A DNA stretch of 29,149 nt from Coriobacteriia bacterium. Its GTDB lineage: Bacteria; Actinomycetota; Coriobacteriia; Coriobacteriales; Atopobiaceae. Below, one piece after another: positions 17,005 through 24,802 of this stretch. The notes under the pieces are model-generated. The model did no database searches and was not told the DNA's origin. It was given only the letters and a program-made list of their open reading frames with translations. The DNA lies in NCBI GenBank assembly GCA_003150175.1, contig QAKZ01000024.1, positions 1 to 29,149 on the forward strand. Direction: 5' to 3'. Position numbers and translations under genes: made by a program. The first letter of the stretch is position 1; each line of letters opens with the position of its first letter.

Positions 17005-18084
17005 ATGTCCCGCGTCTATAACTTCTCTGCCGGCCCCGCGGTCCTTCCCGAGGAAGTGCTTCGCCAATGCGCCGCGTCTATGCTCGACTACGACGGCACC
17101 GGCATGTCCGTTATGGAGATGAGCCACCGCTCGCCGGTGTTCCAGAAGATCATCGAAGAGGCGGAGGCCGACCTGCGCTCGCTCATGGGAATCCCTGACG
17201 ACTACAAGGTGCTCTTTCTCCAGGGCGGCGACTCGCTGCTGTTCTCTACCGTCTTCATGAACCTCGCGACGAACGGCAAGGCCGACTACGTCGTGACGGG
17301 CAACTGGTCAAAGAAGGCCTACGAGCAGGGCGTTATTCTGGGCGACGCCAAGCTCCTCGCCACCTCCGCGGATAAGAAATTCTCCTACGTGCCGGACGTC
17401 TCCGACCTGGACATCCGCCCGGACGCGAGCTTCGTCTACATCTGCCAGAACGAGACGATCACCGGCACGCGCTACCCCGAGCTGCCCGACACCAAGGGAC
17501 ATGTGCTCGTCGCGGACCAGTCCTCGATGTTCCTCTCCGAGCCGGTCGACGTCTCGCGCTACGGGCTCATCCACGCGGGCGTCCAGAAGAACGTCGGGCC
17601 CGCCGGCGTGCAGATCGTGATCGTCCGCGAGGACCTCATTCCCGACGACCTTCCCGGCGTGCCCACCATGCTGCGACTCAAGACCCACGCCGACGCGGGG
17701 TCGCTCTACGACACGCCCAACTGCTGGGGCATCTACGTCTGTGGCCTCGTGTTCAAGTGGATCCGCGGCTTGGGCGGCCTCGAGGCGATGGCCGAGCGCA
17801 ACCGCGCGAAGGCGCGCGTCCTCTATGACTTCCTCAACGAGTCGGCGCTCTTCAGCTCGACCGTCGAGCCCCGCGACCGCTCGATCATGAACGTCCCCTT
17901 CGTCACCGGCGATAAAGACCTCGACGCCGAGTTCATCGCCGACGCCGCAAAGGAGGGCCTCGTCAACCTCAAAGGCCACCGCCTCGTGGGCGGCATGCGC
18001 GCGAGCATCTACAACGCGATGCCCCCCGAGGGCGTCGACACGCTCGTCTCGTTCATGAAGAAGTTCGAGGCCTCCCACAAGTAA
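17005..18084 (+). CDS. serC: Phosphoserine aminotransferase
   Basis: SerC converts 3-phosphohydroxypyruvate plus glutamate to phosphoserine, and also acts in pyridoxal phosphate synthesis in some bacteria. The protein opens with RVYNFSAGPAVLPEEVL. It shows MSHRSPVF, the FLQGGDS cofactor loop and the PLP lysine in HAGVQKNVGPAG (K195). At 359 residues it is a normal length. The ATG at 17005 has GAGGAGG upstream. A longer in-frame reading that starts at 16102 passes antisense through the radical SAM gene and is rejected. serA and serB are not nearby. Confidence 0.95.
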   Translation: MSRVYNFSAGPAVLPEEVLRQCAASMLDYDGTGMSVMEMSHRSPVFQKIIEEAEADLRSLMGIPDDYKVLFLQGGDSLLFSTVFMNLATNGKADYVVTGNWSKKAYEQGVILGDAKLLATSADKKFSYVPDVSDLDIRPDASFVYICQNETITGTRYPELPDTKGHVLVADQSSMFLSEPVDVSRYGLIHAGVQKNVGPAGVQIVIVREDLIPDDLPGVPTMLRLKTHADAGSLYDTPNCWGIYVCGLVFKWIRGLGGLEAMAERNRAKARVLYDFLNESALFSSTVEPRDRSIMNVPFVTGDKDLDAEFIADAAKEGLVNLKGHRLVGGMRASIYNAMPPEGVDTLVSFMKKFEASHK

Positions 18085-18117
18085 TCCGTCTGCGACCTGC
18101 GCTTTTTTCGGAGAAGT

Positions 18118-19530
18118 ATGTCCAAGAAGATCAACCCCTACGATTATTTCGCGCACGAGGACGACTATGCCGGCATCGACTACGACGCCGCTTGCTCGCG
18201 CCTCGCCGAGGCCCTGCGCTGCAAGACCGTCTACACCGGCGCCGAGTCGACAGACTGGGGAGAGTTCGAGAGGCTCCAGGGCCACATCCGCGCGAGCTTC
18301 CCGCACATCATGGCGGCCGGCGCTTTCGAGCTCGTGGGGCACTCGGTGCTCATCACGGTCCCCGGCACCGAGCCCGACCTCGATGCCGTCCAGCTCATCG
18401 CCCACCAGGACGTCGTGCCGGTCGTCCCCGGGACCGAGGGCGAGTGGCTCCACGGGCCCTTCTCCGGCGACATCGACGACGAGTGGGTCTGGGGGCGCGG
18501 CGCGCTCGACATCAAGGACATGCTGATGGCCGAGCTCGAGGCGACCGAGCACCTGCTCGCGAGCGGTCGGGCCCCGCGTCGCACCGTCTACCTTGCGTTC
18601 GGTGAGGACGAGGAGGTCCGCAGCCTCGGCGCGACCGCCTTGGCGGCCCACATGGAGAGCCGCGGCCTGCGCTCGGCGTTCCTCGTGGACGAGGGCACGA
18701 CGACCCTCTTCGACGGGGCGGCATACGGCGCCCCGGGCACGGCGGTCTCCGATATCTGCGTCTCCCAGAAGGGCTACCTCGACATCGAGTTCGTCGCTCG
18801 CGGGGAGGGAGGCCACTCCTCGAACCCCTTCGGCGGGACCTCGCTCGAGCGCCTGTGCCGCGCGGTCGCGCTTTTGGCGGCGTCGAAGCCCGAGCCCGAG
18901 CTGGGAAGCATCGTCGCCGGCACCTTCGAGGCGCTCGCGCCCCACATCACGAAGCCTCCGTTCGCCGAGCTCGTCGGGGATGTCGAGGGCAACGCCCAAG
19001 CGATCGCCGAGGCCGCCTCGGGCGTGCGGGAGCTCTACCCGTTCGTCTGCACCACCGTCGCGGTCGACTGCCTCGAGGGCGCCTCCACCGCCGCGAACGT
19101 TATGCCCGGGGACGTCCGCGCCACGGTCAACTTCAGGCTCCTGCCGGGCACGACGGGGCCCGACGTCCTCGCCGCCGTGGAGCGCGCGATCGCGGGCACG
19201 GGCGTCGAGGCGAGGATCGCCCACGAGACCCCGGCCGGTCGCGTCGACTCCGTCGACGGTCCCGGCTACGCCGAGCTCAAGGAGGCGCTCGAGCACTTCC
19301 ACCCCGGCGTCGCGTGGGTCCCGTCCTTCGTCTGCGGGGGCACCGACTCGGTCCGCTACGAGCGCGTCTGCGGCTCGATCATGCGCGTCTGCCCCTTCCG
19401 GCCCGCCCCGGAAGAAGAGGCGCGCGGCGTCCACGGAGTGAACGAGCGCATCTCCAAGCGGACGTATGCGCAGGGCATCCGTGTGCTCACGCGCTTGCTC
19501 GAGCACACGGCCTTCTCGACCGATTTCTGA
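18118..19530 (+). CDS. M20 family metallopeptidase (carboxypeptidase S-like)
   Basis: This is a di-zinc amidohydrolase/peptidase of 470 residues. Metal-site residues are visible in order: H96 and the catalytic Asp D98 (IAHQDVVP), the bridging D131 (GRGALDIKD), the general-base pair EE at 165-166 (GEDEEV), and a C-terminal His in GVHGVNERI. A GEGGHSSNPFGGTS dimerisation-domain segment follows the first half. The likely role is cleavage of small peptides or N-acyl amino acids in the cytoplasm, as no signal peptide is seen. It follows serC by 33 bases, with GGAGAAG as ribosome site. Confidence 0.9.
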   Translation: MSKKINPYDYFAHEDDYAGIDYDAACSRLAEALRCKTVYTGAESTDWGEFERLQGHIRASFPHIMAAGAFELVGHSVLITVPGTEPDLDAVQLIAHQDVVPVVPGTEGEWLHGPFSGDIDDEWVWGRGALDIKDMLMAELEATEHLLASGRAPRRTVYLAFGEDEEVRSLGATALAAHMESRGLRSAFLVDEGTTTLFDGAAYGAPGTAVSDICVSQKGYLDIEFVARGEGGHSSNPFGGTSLERLCRAVALLAASKPEPELGSIVAGTFEALAPHITKPPFAELVGDVEGNAQAIAEAASGVRELYPFVCTTVAVDCLEGASTAANVMPGDVRATVNFRLLPGTTGPDVLAAVERAIAGTGVEARIAHETPAGRVDSVDGPGYAELKEALEHFHPGVAWVPSFVCGGTDSVRYERVCGSIMRVCPFRPAPEEEARGVHGVNERISKRTYAQGIRVLTRLLEHTAFSTDF

Positions 19531-19536
19531 TGTCCT

Positions 19537-19588
19537 CACGGGGCGCCTGCAGCCCCGACGCGACACACTCCGCGGCCCCGTGCTTTTT
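19537..19588 (+). terminator. Probable intrinsic terminator after M20 peptidase
   Basis: CACGGGGC (19537-19544) pairs perfectly with GCCCCGTG (19575-19582) and is followed by CTTTTTG. The 30-nt loop is long, which lowers confidence. Confidence 0.55.
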
Positions 19589-19664
19589 GCGCAGGCGCAT
19601 ATAATCGGCCTGCTCGGGTAGAATCTATGAGCTAATAATCTTTCGACACATCGAGAGGCACAAC

Positions 19665-20384
19665 GTGTCAACTAGGTATGAGCTGCTCAAAGACCGGATA
19701 AAGAAGATCGCAGACGCCGATGCCGCCGAGCACCAGGCGCTCGGCATCTCGACCGATCCCGTCGGCAGCGCGAACAACCCCTCCACCCAGATCCTCACGC
19801 CCGCGAACATCATCACGTTCTGCAGGCTCATCCTCACCGTCGTCTTCCTCGTGTTCTTCTGCGGGCGCGTGAACCGCTATGTGGCCCTCGTGTGCTACGC
19901 GACCGCCGCGGTGACCGACTTCCTCGACGGGCAGATCGCCCGCAGGACCCAGACCGTGAGCTGGCTCGGCAAGATCATGGACCCGATCATGGACCGTGTC
20001 CTTTTGTTCACCGGCGTCCTCGGCCTCCTCGTCGTGGGGGAGCTTCCCTTCTGGGTCCCGATCTTCGTCATCGGGCGCGACGTCTACCTCGCCATCGGCG
20101 GCGCGATCCTCACCAGGTACCGCACTCGCCCGCTCGACGTCGTCTTCATCGGCAAGGTGACGACGGCGCTGCTCATGTCCGGATTCTCGCTTTGCCTGCT
20201 CGGCCTGCCGGTCCTCGGCGGCCTCGGCCTGGTTGACGCCTCGTGGCTCCCGGGACTGAACGCGAAACCCGCTTGCCTGGGGATCTTCTTGGTCTACGCC
20301 GGCATCGTGTGCTCGGCCATCACCGCGGGGATCTACACCGCCCAGGGCTTCCGCTACAAGCGCGCCGCCAGCGTCTCTCGCTAA
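19665..20384 (+). CDS. CDP-alcohol phosphatidyltransferase (PgsA-like)
   Basis: This is a membrane enzyme joining CDP-diacylglycerol to an alcohol, most likely glycerol-3-phosphate (phosphatidylglycerophosphate synthase). The family motif D-x2-DG-x2-AR-x8-G-x3-D-x3-D is complete (D85, D88, D106, D110), with several hydrophobic spans around it. The 239-residue protein has a cytosolic N-terminal stretch of about 45 residues. The GTG start at 19665 has GAGAGG upstream; no closer ATG exists. Phosphatidylinositol phosphate synthase is an alternative, since actinobacterial relatives share the motif. A terminator-like hairpin and an AT-rich stretch before it suggest a separate transcript. Confidence 0.85.
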   Translation: MSTRYELLKDRIKKIADADAAEHQALGISTDPVGSANNPSTQILTPANIITFCRLILTVVFLVFFCGRVNRYVALVCYATAAVTDFLDGQIARRTQTVSWLGKIMDPIMDRVLLFTGVLGLLVVGELPFWVPIFVIGRDVYLAIGGAILTRYRTRPLDVVFIGKVTTALLMSGFSLCLLGLPVLGGLGLVDASWLPGLNAKPACLGIFLVYAGIVCSAITAGIYTAQGFRYKRAASVSR

Positions 20385-20404
20385 ACCCGAAAAGAGTGAC
20401 CAAT

Positions 20405-21268
20405 ATGTCAGATACATCCAGCGTGGCCCGTATGGGGGCCCTCTACCAGGAGCACGTGCTCCTCGGCGCCGACCTCGAGCCATCCGGGGACGGGAAGCTC
20501 ATGCGAGCCGTCTCTTACCCCAGCGAGAAGGCCTCCGGCCCCGACCCCGACGGCGCCGTCGTCAGCGACCTCACCGGCAGCACTTATGTACTCATCAACG
20601 GCCCGCATGCGAGCGAGCTGATGGAGGCCGCGTTCTGCGGCCCCAAGCTGCAGCCGGGGGAGTGCGGCTGGGAGTGCGCGCTCACCGCTGAGGGTGCCCT
20701 GACCTCGGTTCCGTTGGTCATCCGCACGGGTGAGAACGAGTATGCGCTCATCGACCCGTCTGGACGTGGCGAGGTCGTCGTCGCCTGGCTCGGATTCCTC
20801 GCCCAGATCGAGCAGAACGGCTTCGCGCCCTACGAGGGGACGAAGATCGAGGACGCTATCGACATGCTCCACCCGCTGCTGCTCGCCGGCAACGCCGCGA
20901 CCAAGGTTTTGAGCGACTACGTCGAGCACCCCCGCGAGCTCCCGCAGCCCGGCCAGGTCCGCAGTACCCACCTGGACAAGATCCCCGCGGTCGCGGCCCG
21001 CGCGCCGCTCCCCGGGGCGTCTTTGCCCACCTACGTCCTCATGGTCCCGCCCACCCGCGCGGCCACGATGTGGCGGAGCTTCCTCTCGTTCACCGAGGTC
21101 GCTCCCGCGGGCTCCGCTTCCCTTGCCCGCGCCATGGGGCAGCTCTTGCCTTGGTACCCCGTCCTCGACGAGAAGGACCAGGTCAAGCCGACCGCGGCCG
21201 AGCTCGACGGTTGGGGGCTTCTTCGCGAGGCCCGCGACTTCGTCGGCGCGCGATTGCTCGCGCAGTAA
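20405..21268 (+). CDS. GcvT-like folate-binding-fold protein
   Basis: The 287-residue protein resembles the aminomethyltransferase (GcvT/YgfZ) fold, for example in LYQEHVLLGAD, VVSDLTGSTYVLINGP and LTAEGALTSVPLVIR. It is clearly shorter than GcvT (about 360 residues). No KGCYxGQE motif, the mark of YgfZ, is seen, and no other glycine-cleavage genes are present. Its reaction is therefore unknown; a tetrahydrofolate-dependent role is only an inference. ATG at 20405 begins the recognisable part and lies 20 bases after pgsA. RidA follows 14 bases later, so the three genes are probably co-transcribed. Confidence 0.7.
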   Translation: MSDTSSVARMGALYQEHVLLGADLEPSGDGKLMRAVSYPSEKASGPDPDGAVVSDLTGSTYVLINGPHASELMEAAFCGPKLQPGECGWECALTAEGALTSVPLVIRTGENEYALIDPSGRGEVVVAWLGFLAQIEQNGFAPYEGTKIEDAIDMLHPLLLAGNAATKVLSDYVEHPRELPQPGQVRSTHLDKIPAVAARAPLPGASLPTYVLMVPPTRAATMWRSFLSFTEVAPAGSASLARAMGQLLPWYPVLDEKDQVKPTAAELDGWGLLREARDFVGARLLAQ

Positions 21269-21282
21269 AGGAGGTCCTTTCC

Positions 21283-21660
21283 ATGAAGTACCAGGTAAAC
21301 GCCTCAGGATGCCCCGACCCTGTGGGGCGGGCCTCCAAGGGGACGACCGCCGGCAGGCTCGTCTTCGTGTCCGGCCAGATAGCCCTGTCCGACAACGGAC
21401 GCTCGCTTTTGGGCGGCGACGTGCGGGCCCAGGCCTCGCGCGTGCTCGACCAGGCGGAGGCCGTCCTCTCTGAGGTCGGGCTCGACCTCGACGACATCGC
21501 CAAGGTCACCGTCTACCTCACCGACCTCAAGGACCTCCAGGCCTTCGACGACGTCTACTGCGAGCGGCTCATCCCGCCGATGCCCGCGCGCTCGGTCGTC
21601 CGCGTCGACGAGCTGCCGCTCGGCGCCCTCGTCCAGATGGACGCGGTCGCGTGCCGCTAG
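21283..21660 (+). CDS. RidA family enamine/imine deaminase
   Basis: RidA proteins hydrolyse reactive enamine/imine intermediates released by PLP enzymes, such as 2-aminoacrylate from serine and threonine dehydratases. The 125-residue protein shows LVFVSGQIAL and the catalytic arginine in MPARSVVRVDELP, and ends in QMDAVACR. The usual GPYSQA near the N-terminus is replaced by a PVGRAS-like stretch, so it may be a divergent subfamily member. A strong AAAGGAGGT ribosome site precedes ATG 21283; in-frame upstream sequence lies inside the previous gene. Confidence 0.88.
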   Translation: MKYQVNASGCPDPVGRASKGTTAGRLVFVSGQIALSDNGRSLLGGDVRAQASRVLDQAEAVLSEVGLDLDDIAKVTVYLTDLKDLQAFDDVYCERLIPPMPARSVVRVDELPLGALVQMDAVACR

Positions 21661-21724
21661 GCGGTATAAACTAGCTTTGATCAAGAACTTGTAATGTGAT
21701 TCCGCACCGATGGGAGCACTGAGT

Positions 21725-22156
21725 ATGTCCAACGAGAACGTCCCCGCGAGCAGCGGCGCCACCGAGATCTTCCGTATGCCTTCGGCCGACGCCACCGTTC
21801 CCGATATCATGGCGGCGGCCCAGCCCGTCCAGCCCACCCTCACCATCGTCAAGGGTCCGCAGATCGGCGAGACCTTCGAGCTCAACGGCCCGGCCATCAC
21901 CATCGGCCGCGATCCTGCCAACAGCGTCTTCCTCAACGACATGACCGTGTCCAGGCACCATGCCAACCTCGACCTCTCGCACGTCGCGCTCGGCTACGCG
22001 TCCATCAAGGACCTGGGCAGCCTCAACGGCACCTGGGTCGACGGCGCCATCGTGAACGAGGCCAACCTCAAGGACGGCTCGACCATCCAGATCGGCACGT
22101 TCCGCATGGTCTTCCACACCAACTCCCGCAAAGCCCGCATCGCGACCGACCTGTAA
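21725..22156 (+). CDS. GarA-like FHA domain protein
   Basis: The 143-residue protein has a short N-terminal tail and one forkhead-associated domain that binds phosphothreonine (GRDPANS, MTVSRHHANL and GSLNGTWVDG are the key segments). The tail holds ATEIFR around T13, resembling the TxxVF phosphorylation site of mycobacterial GarA/OdhI. Those proteins inhibit 2-oxoglutarate-consuming enzymes until phosphorylated by Ser/Thr kinases. The next gene is a MerR-like protein similar to Rv1828, the same order as in Mycobacterium, which supports the GarA link. I chose ATG 21725, with GGGAG eight bases upstream, over ATG 21710. The kinase is not in the window. Confidence 0.85.
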   Translation: MSNENVPASSGATEIFRMPSADATVPDIMAAAQPVQPTLTIVKGPQIGETFELNGPAITIGRDPANSVFLNDMTVSRHHANLDLSHVALGYASIKDLGSLNGTWVDGAIVNEANLKDGSTIQIGTFRMVFHTNSRKARIATDL

Positions 22157-22165
22157 GCCGAGCCC

Positions 22166-22903
22166 ATGCCAGACGCCGGATATCTTACCATCGGCAAAGT
22201 CGTGAAGCGCCTCCAGTCGCAGTACCCCGACCTCACCGTGTCGAAGGTCAGGTACCTGCAGGACGAGGGGCTCATCAACCCCTCGAGGACCCCGGGCGGG
22301 TACCGTCTGTACTCGCAGCGCGACATCAAGCGCCTCGAGACCATTCTGTACCTGCAGAAGAACCGGTTCATGCCCCTCTCGGTCATCAAGGAGGAACTCG
22401 ATCACGGCTCGGACCCGAAGCCTTCCGAGGGCATCCCGGGCTTTTCTGCGGAGCCGATCCAGGTCCAGCGCGACGACGAGGAGACGGCCGGCAAGTTCCA
22501 CCCGATCGACAGGATGCCGGAGCTGTGCGGCACGACGGTCTCGTTCGTTCGGGAGCTCTCGGAGGCGGGCGTCATCCAGCTTCGCAAGTCGCCCCACGGC
22601 CGTGACCTCGTCGATGGCCGCGACCTGCCCCTGATCCGCATCTGTGACGAGCTCAGGAGATTCGGTTTCGGCGCGAAGAACCTGAGGCAGTACGTGATCG
22701 CCGCGAACCGCGAGTCCGCCACCTTCGAGCAGGCGCTCACCGTCTTCACAAAGAAGGGCGGGACCCTCGAGCCCGAGCGCTCGGAGGAGGTCCGCCAGCA
22801 GTTCGAGCAGGCGCTGTCCCGCATGCTCGGCCTCACGAACGCCGTGAGGTGCGAGCTCATCGCCCGGCGCGTCCGCGACGAGTTCAAGGGAATGGGCGAG
22901 TAG
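22166..22903 (+). CDS. MerR-like transcription regulator (Rv1828/FtsR type)
   Basis: The 245-residue protein begins with a winged-helix MerR domain (LTIGKVVKRL, VRYLQDEGLI and GGYRLYSQRDIKRLETI, about residues 7-60). It has a long C-terminal region with a second helical segment. The first helix is extended by an insert (QSQYPDLTVSKVRY) as in actinobacterial Rv1828 rather than in metal-sensing MerR. Related proteins control cell-division or growth genes. It begins 9 bases after the FHA gene, so the two are almost certainly one transcript. Confidence 0.87.
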   Translation: MPDAGYLTIGKVVKRLQSQYPDLTVSKVRYLQDEGLINPSRTPGGYRLYSQRDIKRLETILYLQKNRFMPLSVIKEELDHGSDPKPSEGIPGFSAEPIQVQRDDEETAGKFHPIDRMPELCGTTVSFVRELSEAGVIQLRKSPHGRDLVDGRDLPLIRICDELRRFGFGAKNLRQYVIAANRESATFEQALTVFTKKGGTLEPERSEEVRQQFEQALSRMLGLTNAVRCELIARRVRDEFKGMGE

Positions 22904-22945
22904 GGGAGTCCATCTCCACCAGCTTCACCAAGAAAGAAGGAACCA

Positions 22946-23482
22946 ATGTCGAGCTTCGATTACGAGAGCCGAATCGTCAGCATCCCCGATTACCCTGAGC
23001 CGGGCGTGATCTTCAAGGACATCATGCCGCTCGTGGGAGACCCCGTCGCCTTCAAGTCGGCCGTTAAGGACATCGCCGACCGGTTCCGTGACGCCGGCGC
23101 GACCAAGGTCGTGGGGCCCGAGGCGCGTGGCTTCATCATCGGTTCCGCCGTTGCCTACGAGCTCGGCGTCGGGTTCGTCCCCGCGCGAAAGCCCGGTAAG
23201 CTCCCGCGCGCCGTCTACAAGCAGGAGTATTCGCTCGAGTACGGCACCGACTCCCTCGAGATGCACAAGGACTCGCTGTCCGCCGACGACAAGGTGCTCA
23301 TCATCGACGACCTCGTCGCCACGGGCGGCAGCACCGAGGCGGCCGCGAAGCTCTGCGGCAAGTCCGGTGCCCAGATCGTAGGCTTCGGGTTCATCCTCGA
23401 GCTCGAGTTCCTCAAGCCGCGCGACCTTCTCGCGAAGGATTTCCCGGGCGTGGATGTGTTCTCGCTCGTCCAGGTCAAATAA
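22946..23482 (+). CDS. apt: Adenine phosphoribosyltransferase
   Basis: Apt salvages adenine to AMP using PRPP. The protein opens with SRIVSIPDYPEPGVIFKDIM and has PEARGFIIG. The PRPP-binding motif is VLIIDDLVATGGST, and the LKPRD segment lies near the end. The 178-residue length is typical. AAGAAGGAA precedes the ATG. It starts 42 bases after the MerR gene and ends at a terminator, so it may close that transcript. Confidence 0.96.
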   Translation: MSSFDYESRIVSIPDYPEPGVIFKDIMPLVGDPVAFKSAVKDIADRFRDAGATKVVGPEARGFIIGSAVAYELGVGFVPARKPGKLPRAVYKQEYSLEYGTDSLEMHKDSLSADDKVLIIDDLVATGGSTEAAAKLCGKSGAQIVGFGFILELEFLKPRDLLAKDFPGVDVFSLVQVK

Positions 23483-23506
23483 CGGATTCATTACAAAGAA
23501 ATGTGG

Positions 23507-23543
23507 AACCCCGCTGGCTTTCTATGAGACCGGCGGGGTTTGT
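23507..23543 (+). terminator. Intrinsic terminator after apt
   Basis: AACCCCGCTGG (23507-23517) pairs with CCGGCGGGGTT (23530-23540), with one G-T wobble and a 12-nt loop, followed by a short T-rich stretch. The next 60 bases are AT-rich and probably hold the promoter of the following gene. Confidence 0.72.
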
Positions 23544-23602
23544 AGTATCGTTAATCTATCTTAGTTGATCTGTTATCTACTTCATCTCTAGGAGATGCCT
23601 AC

Positions 23603-24778
23603 ATGCGTTTTTGCAAGACTGTGGTTACCGCCGGCCTGGCGGCCGCGCTCACCTTCGGGATCGGCGCTGCCCCGGCCCTCGCCGTCAGCCAGTCCGACGT
23701 CGACGCCGCCGCTGCCCGTCTTTCCGACCTCGGAAGCCAGCTCTCGAGCATCCAGTCCGAGCTCCAGACCGCTACCGACGACGTGGTGAAGACCTCCCAG
23801 GAGCTCAGCGCGAAGCAGGGCGAGGTCGAGCAGACCCAGAACGACCTCACGTCCAAGCGCGGCGAGCTTTCCGACATCATGCGCTCGTATTACAAGCAGG
23901 GATCGACCTCCACGCTCGACTTCATCCTTGGGTCCACGAGCGTCGACGACCTCGTGAGCCGTGTGGTCTACCTCGACAAAGTATCCGAGCAGCGCGCCGA
24001 GGTGATCTCGTCCGTCAAGTCGATGGAGGCTCAGCTCAAGCAGGAGGAGTCTGAGCTCGAGGAGCGTCAGGCTCAGCAGAACCAGAAGGTCGAGGACCTT
24101 CAGTCGCAGGCCTCCGAGTACGATTCTCGCGTGAGCGAGGCCACTTCTTACTACAATTCGCTCGACTCCGAGCTTCAGGCCCAGGTGGCTTCGGTCGCGG
24201 CGCAGCAGAACTCCGCCGTTGCCGCGGCGGTCCAGACCGCTAAGCAGACCAACGAGCAGCAGGCTCAGGCGTCCGCGGCAAAGGACTCGCAGGTCAACCA
24301 GGAGGACCAGGCTAAGCAGGACCAGGCCGCCGAGACCGTCCCGACCACGCCCTCCGAGACCAAGCCGTCCCAGCCGAAGCCCAATAACAGCAATTCCAAC
24401 TCTGGCAGCTCGAGCAAGCCTTCGAACGGCGGCGGCAGCTCGTATGGCGGCGGCGGTGTCTCCACGGCGCTCGCGCAGATCGGCAAGCCCTACGTGAGCG
24501 GCGCGGTCGGCCCCGACTCCTTCGACTGCTCCGGCCTTGTGTGCTACAGCTACGGTTACAAGCGCGGTCGCACCACCTATGACATGATCGCCTCCCTCCA
24601 GTCGACCGGCGACTGGAAGACCGACATGTCACAGCTCAACTACGGCGACCTCGTTTTCACGAGCGAGGGCCACGTGGGCATCTACCTCGGTGGCGGCACC
24701 ATGGTCGACGCACCGAAGCCCGGCTACAGCGTGAGGACCACCTCGCTGTGGAGCTTCATCGGCGGCGGCCCCTATTAA
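23603..24778 (+). CDS. Secreted coiled-coil NlpC/P60 peptidoglycan hydrolase
   Basis: The 391-residue protein has a signal peptide (positive RFCK, hydrophobic stretch, cleavage near APALAVS). A long Gln/Glu-rich coiled coil follows (about 30-230), then a low-complexity Pro/Ser/Asn/Gly linker (about 245-285) and a C-terminal NlpC/P60 domain. The catalytic Cys is in FDCSGL (C309) and His in GHVGIYLG (H357). The third polar position is Asp (VDAP, D369) where relatives often have His or Glu. The layout resembles PcsB and RipA, which cut peptide cross-links at division sites and are controlled through the coiled coil. AGGAG precedes the ATG. Confidence 0.92.
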   Translation: MRFCKTVVTAGLAAALTFGIGAAPALAVSQSDVDAAAARLSDLGSQLSSIQSELQTATDDVVKTSQELSAKQGEVEQTQNDLTSKRGELSDIMRSYYKQGSTSTLDFILGSTSVDDLVSRVVYLDKVSEQRAEVISSVKSMEAQLKQEESELEERQAQQNQKVEDLQSQASEYDSRVSEATSYYNSLDSELQAQVASVAAQQNSAVAAAVQTAKQTNEQQAQASAAKDSQVNQEDQAKQDQAAETVPTTPSETKPSQPKPNNSNSNSGSSSKPSNGGGSSYGGGGVSTALAQIGKPYVSGAVGPDSFDCSGLVCYSYGYKRGRTTYDMIASLQSTGDWKTDMSQLNYGDLVFTSEGHVGIYLGGGTMVDAPKPGYSVRTTSLWSFIGGGPY

Positions 24779-24802
24779 TCATTCTCTTGCTTGGAGTTCA
24801 AT

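Noticed and set aside
17308..19671. 787-codon open frame on the minus strand opposite serC and the M20 peptidase
   Set aside because: It is a GC-bias shadow: low-complexity, Arg/Asp/Gly/Val-rich translation, no motifs, and it covers two well-identified genes on the other strand.
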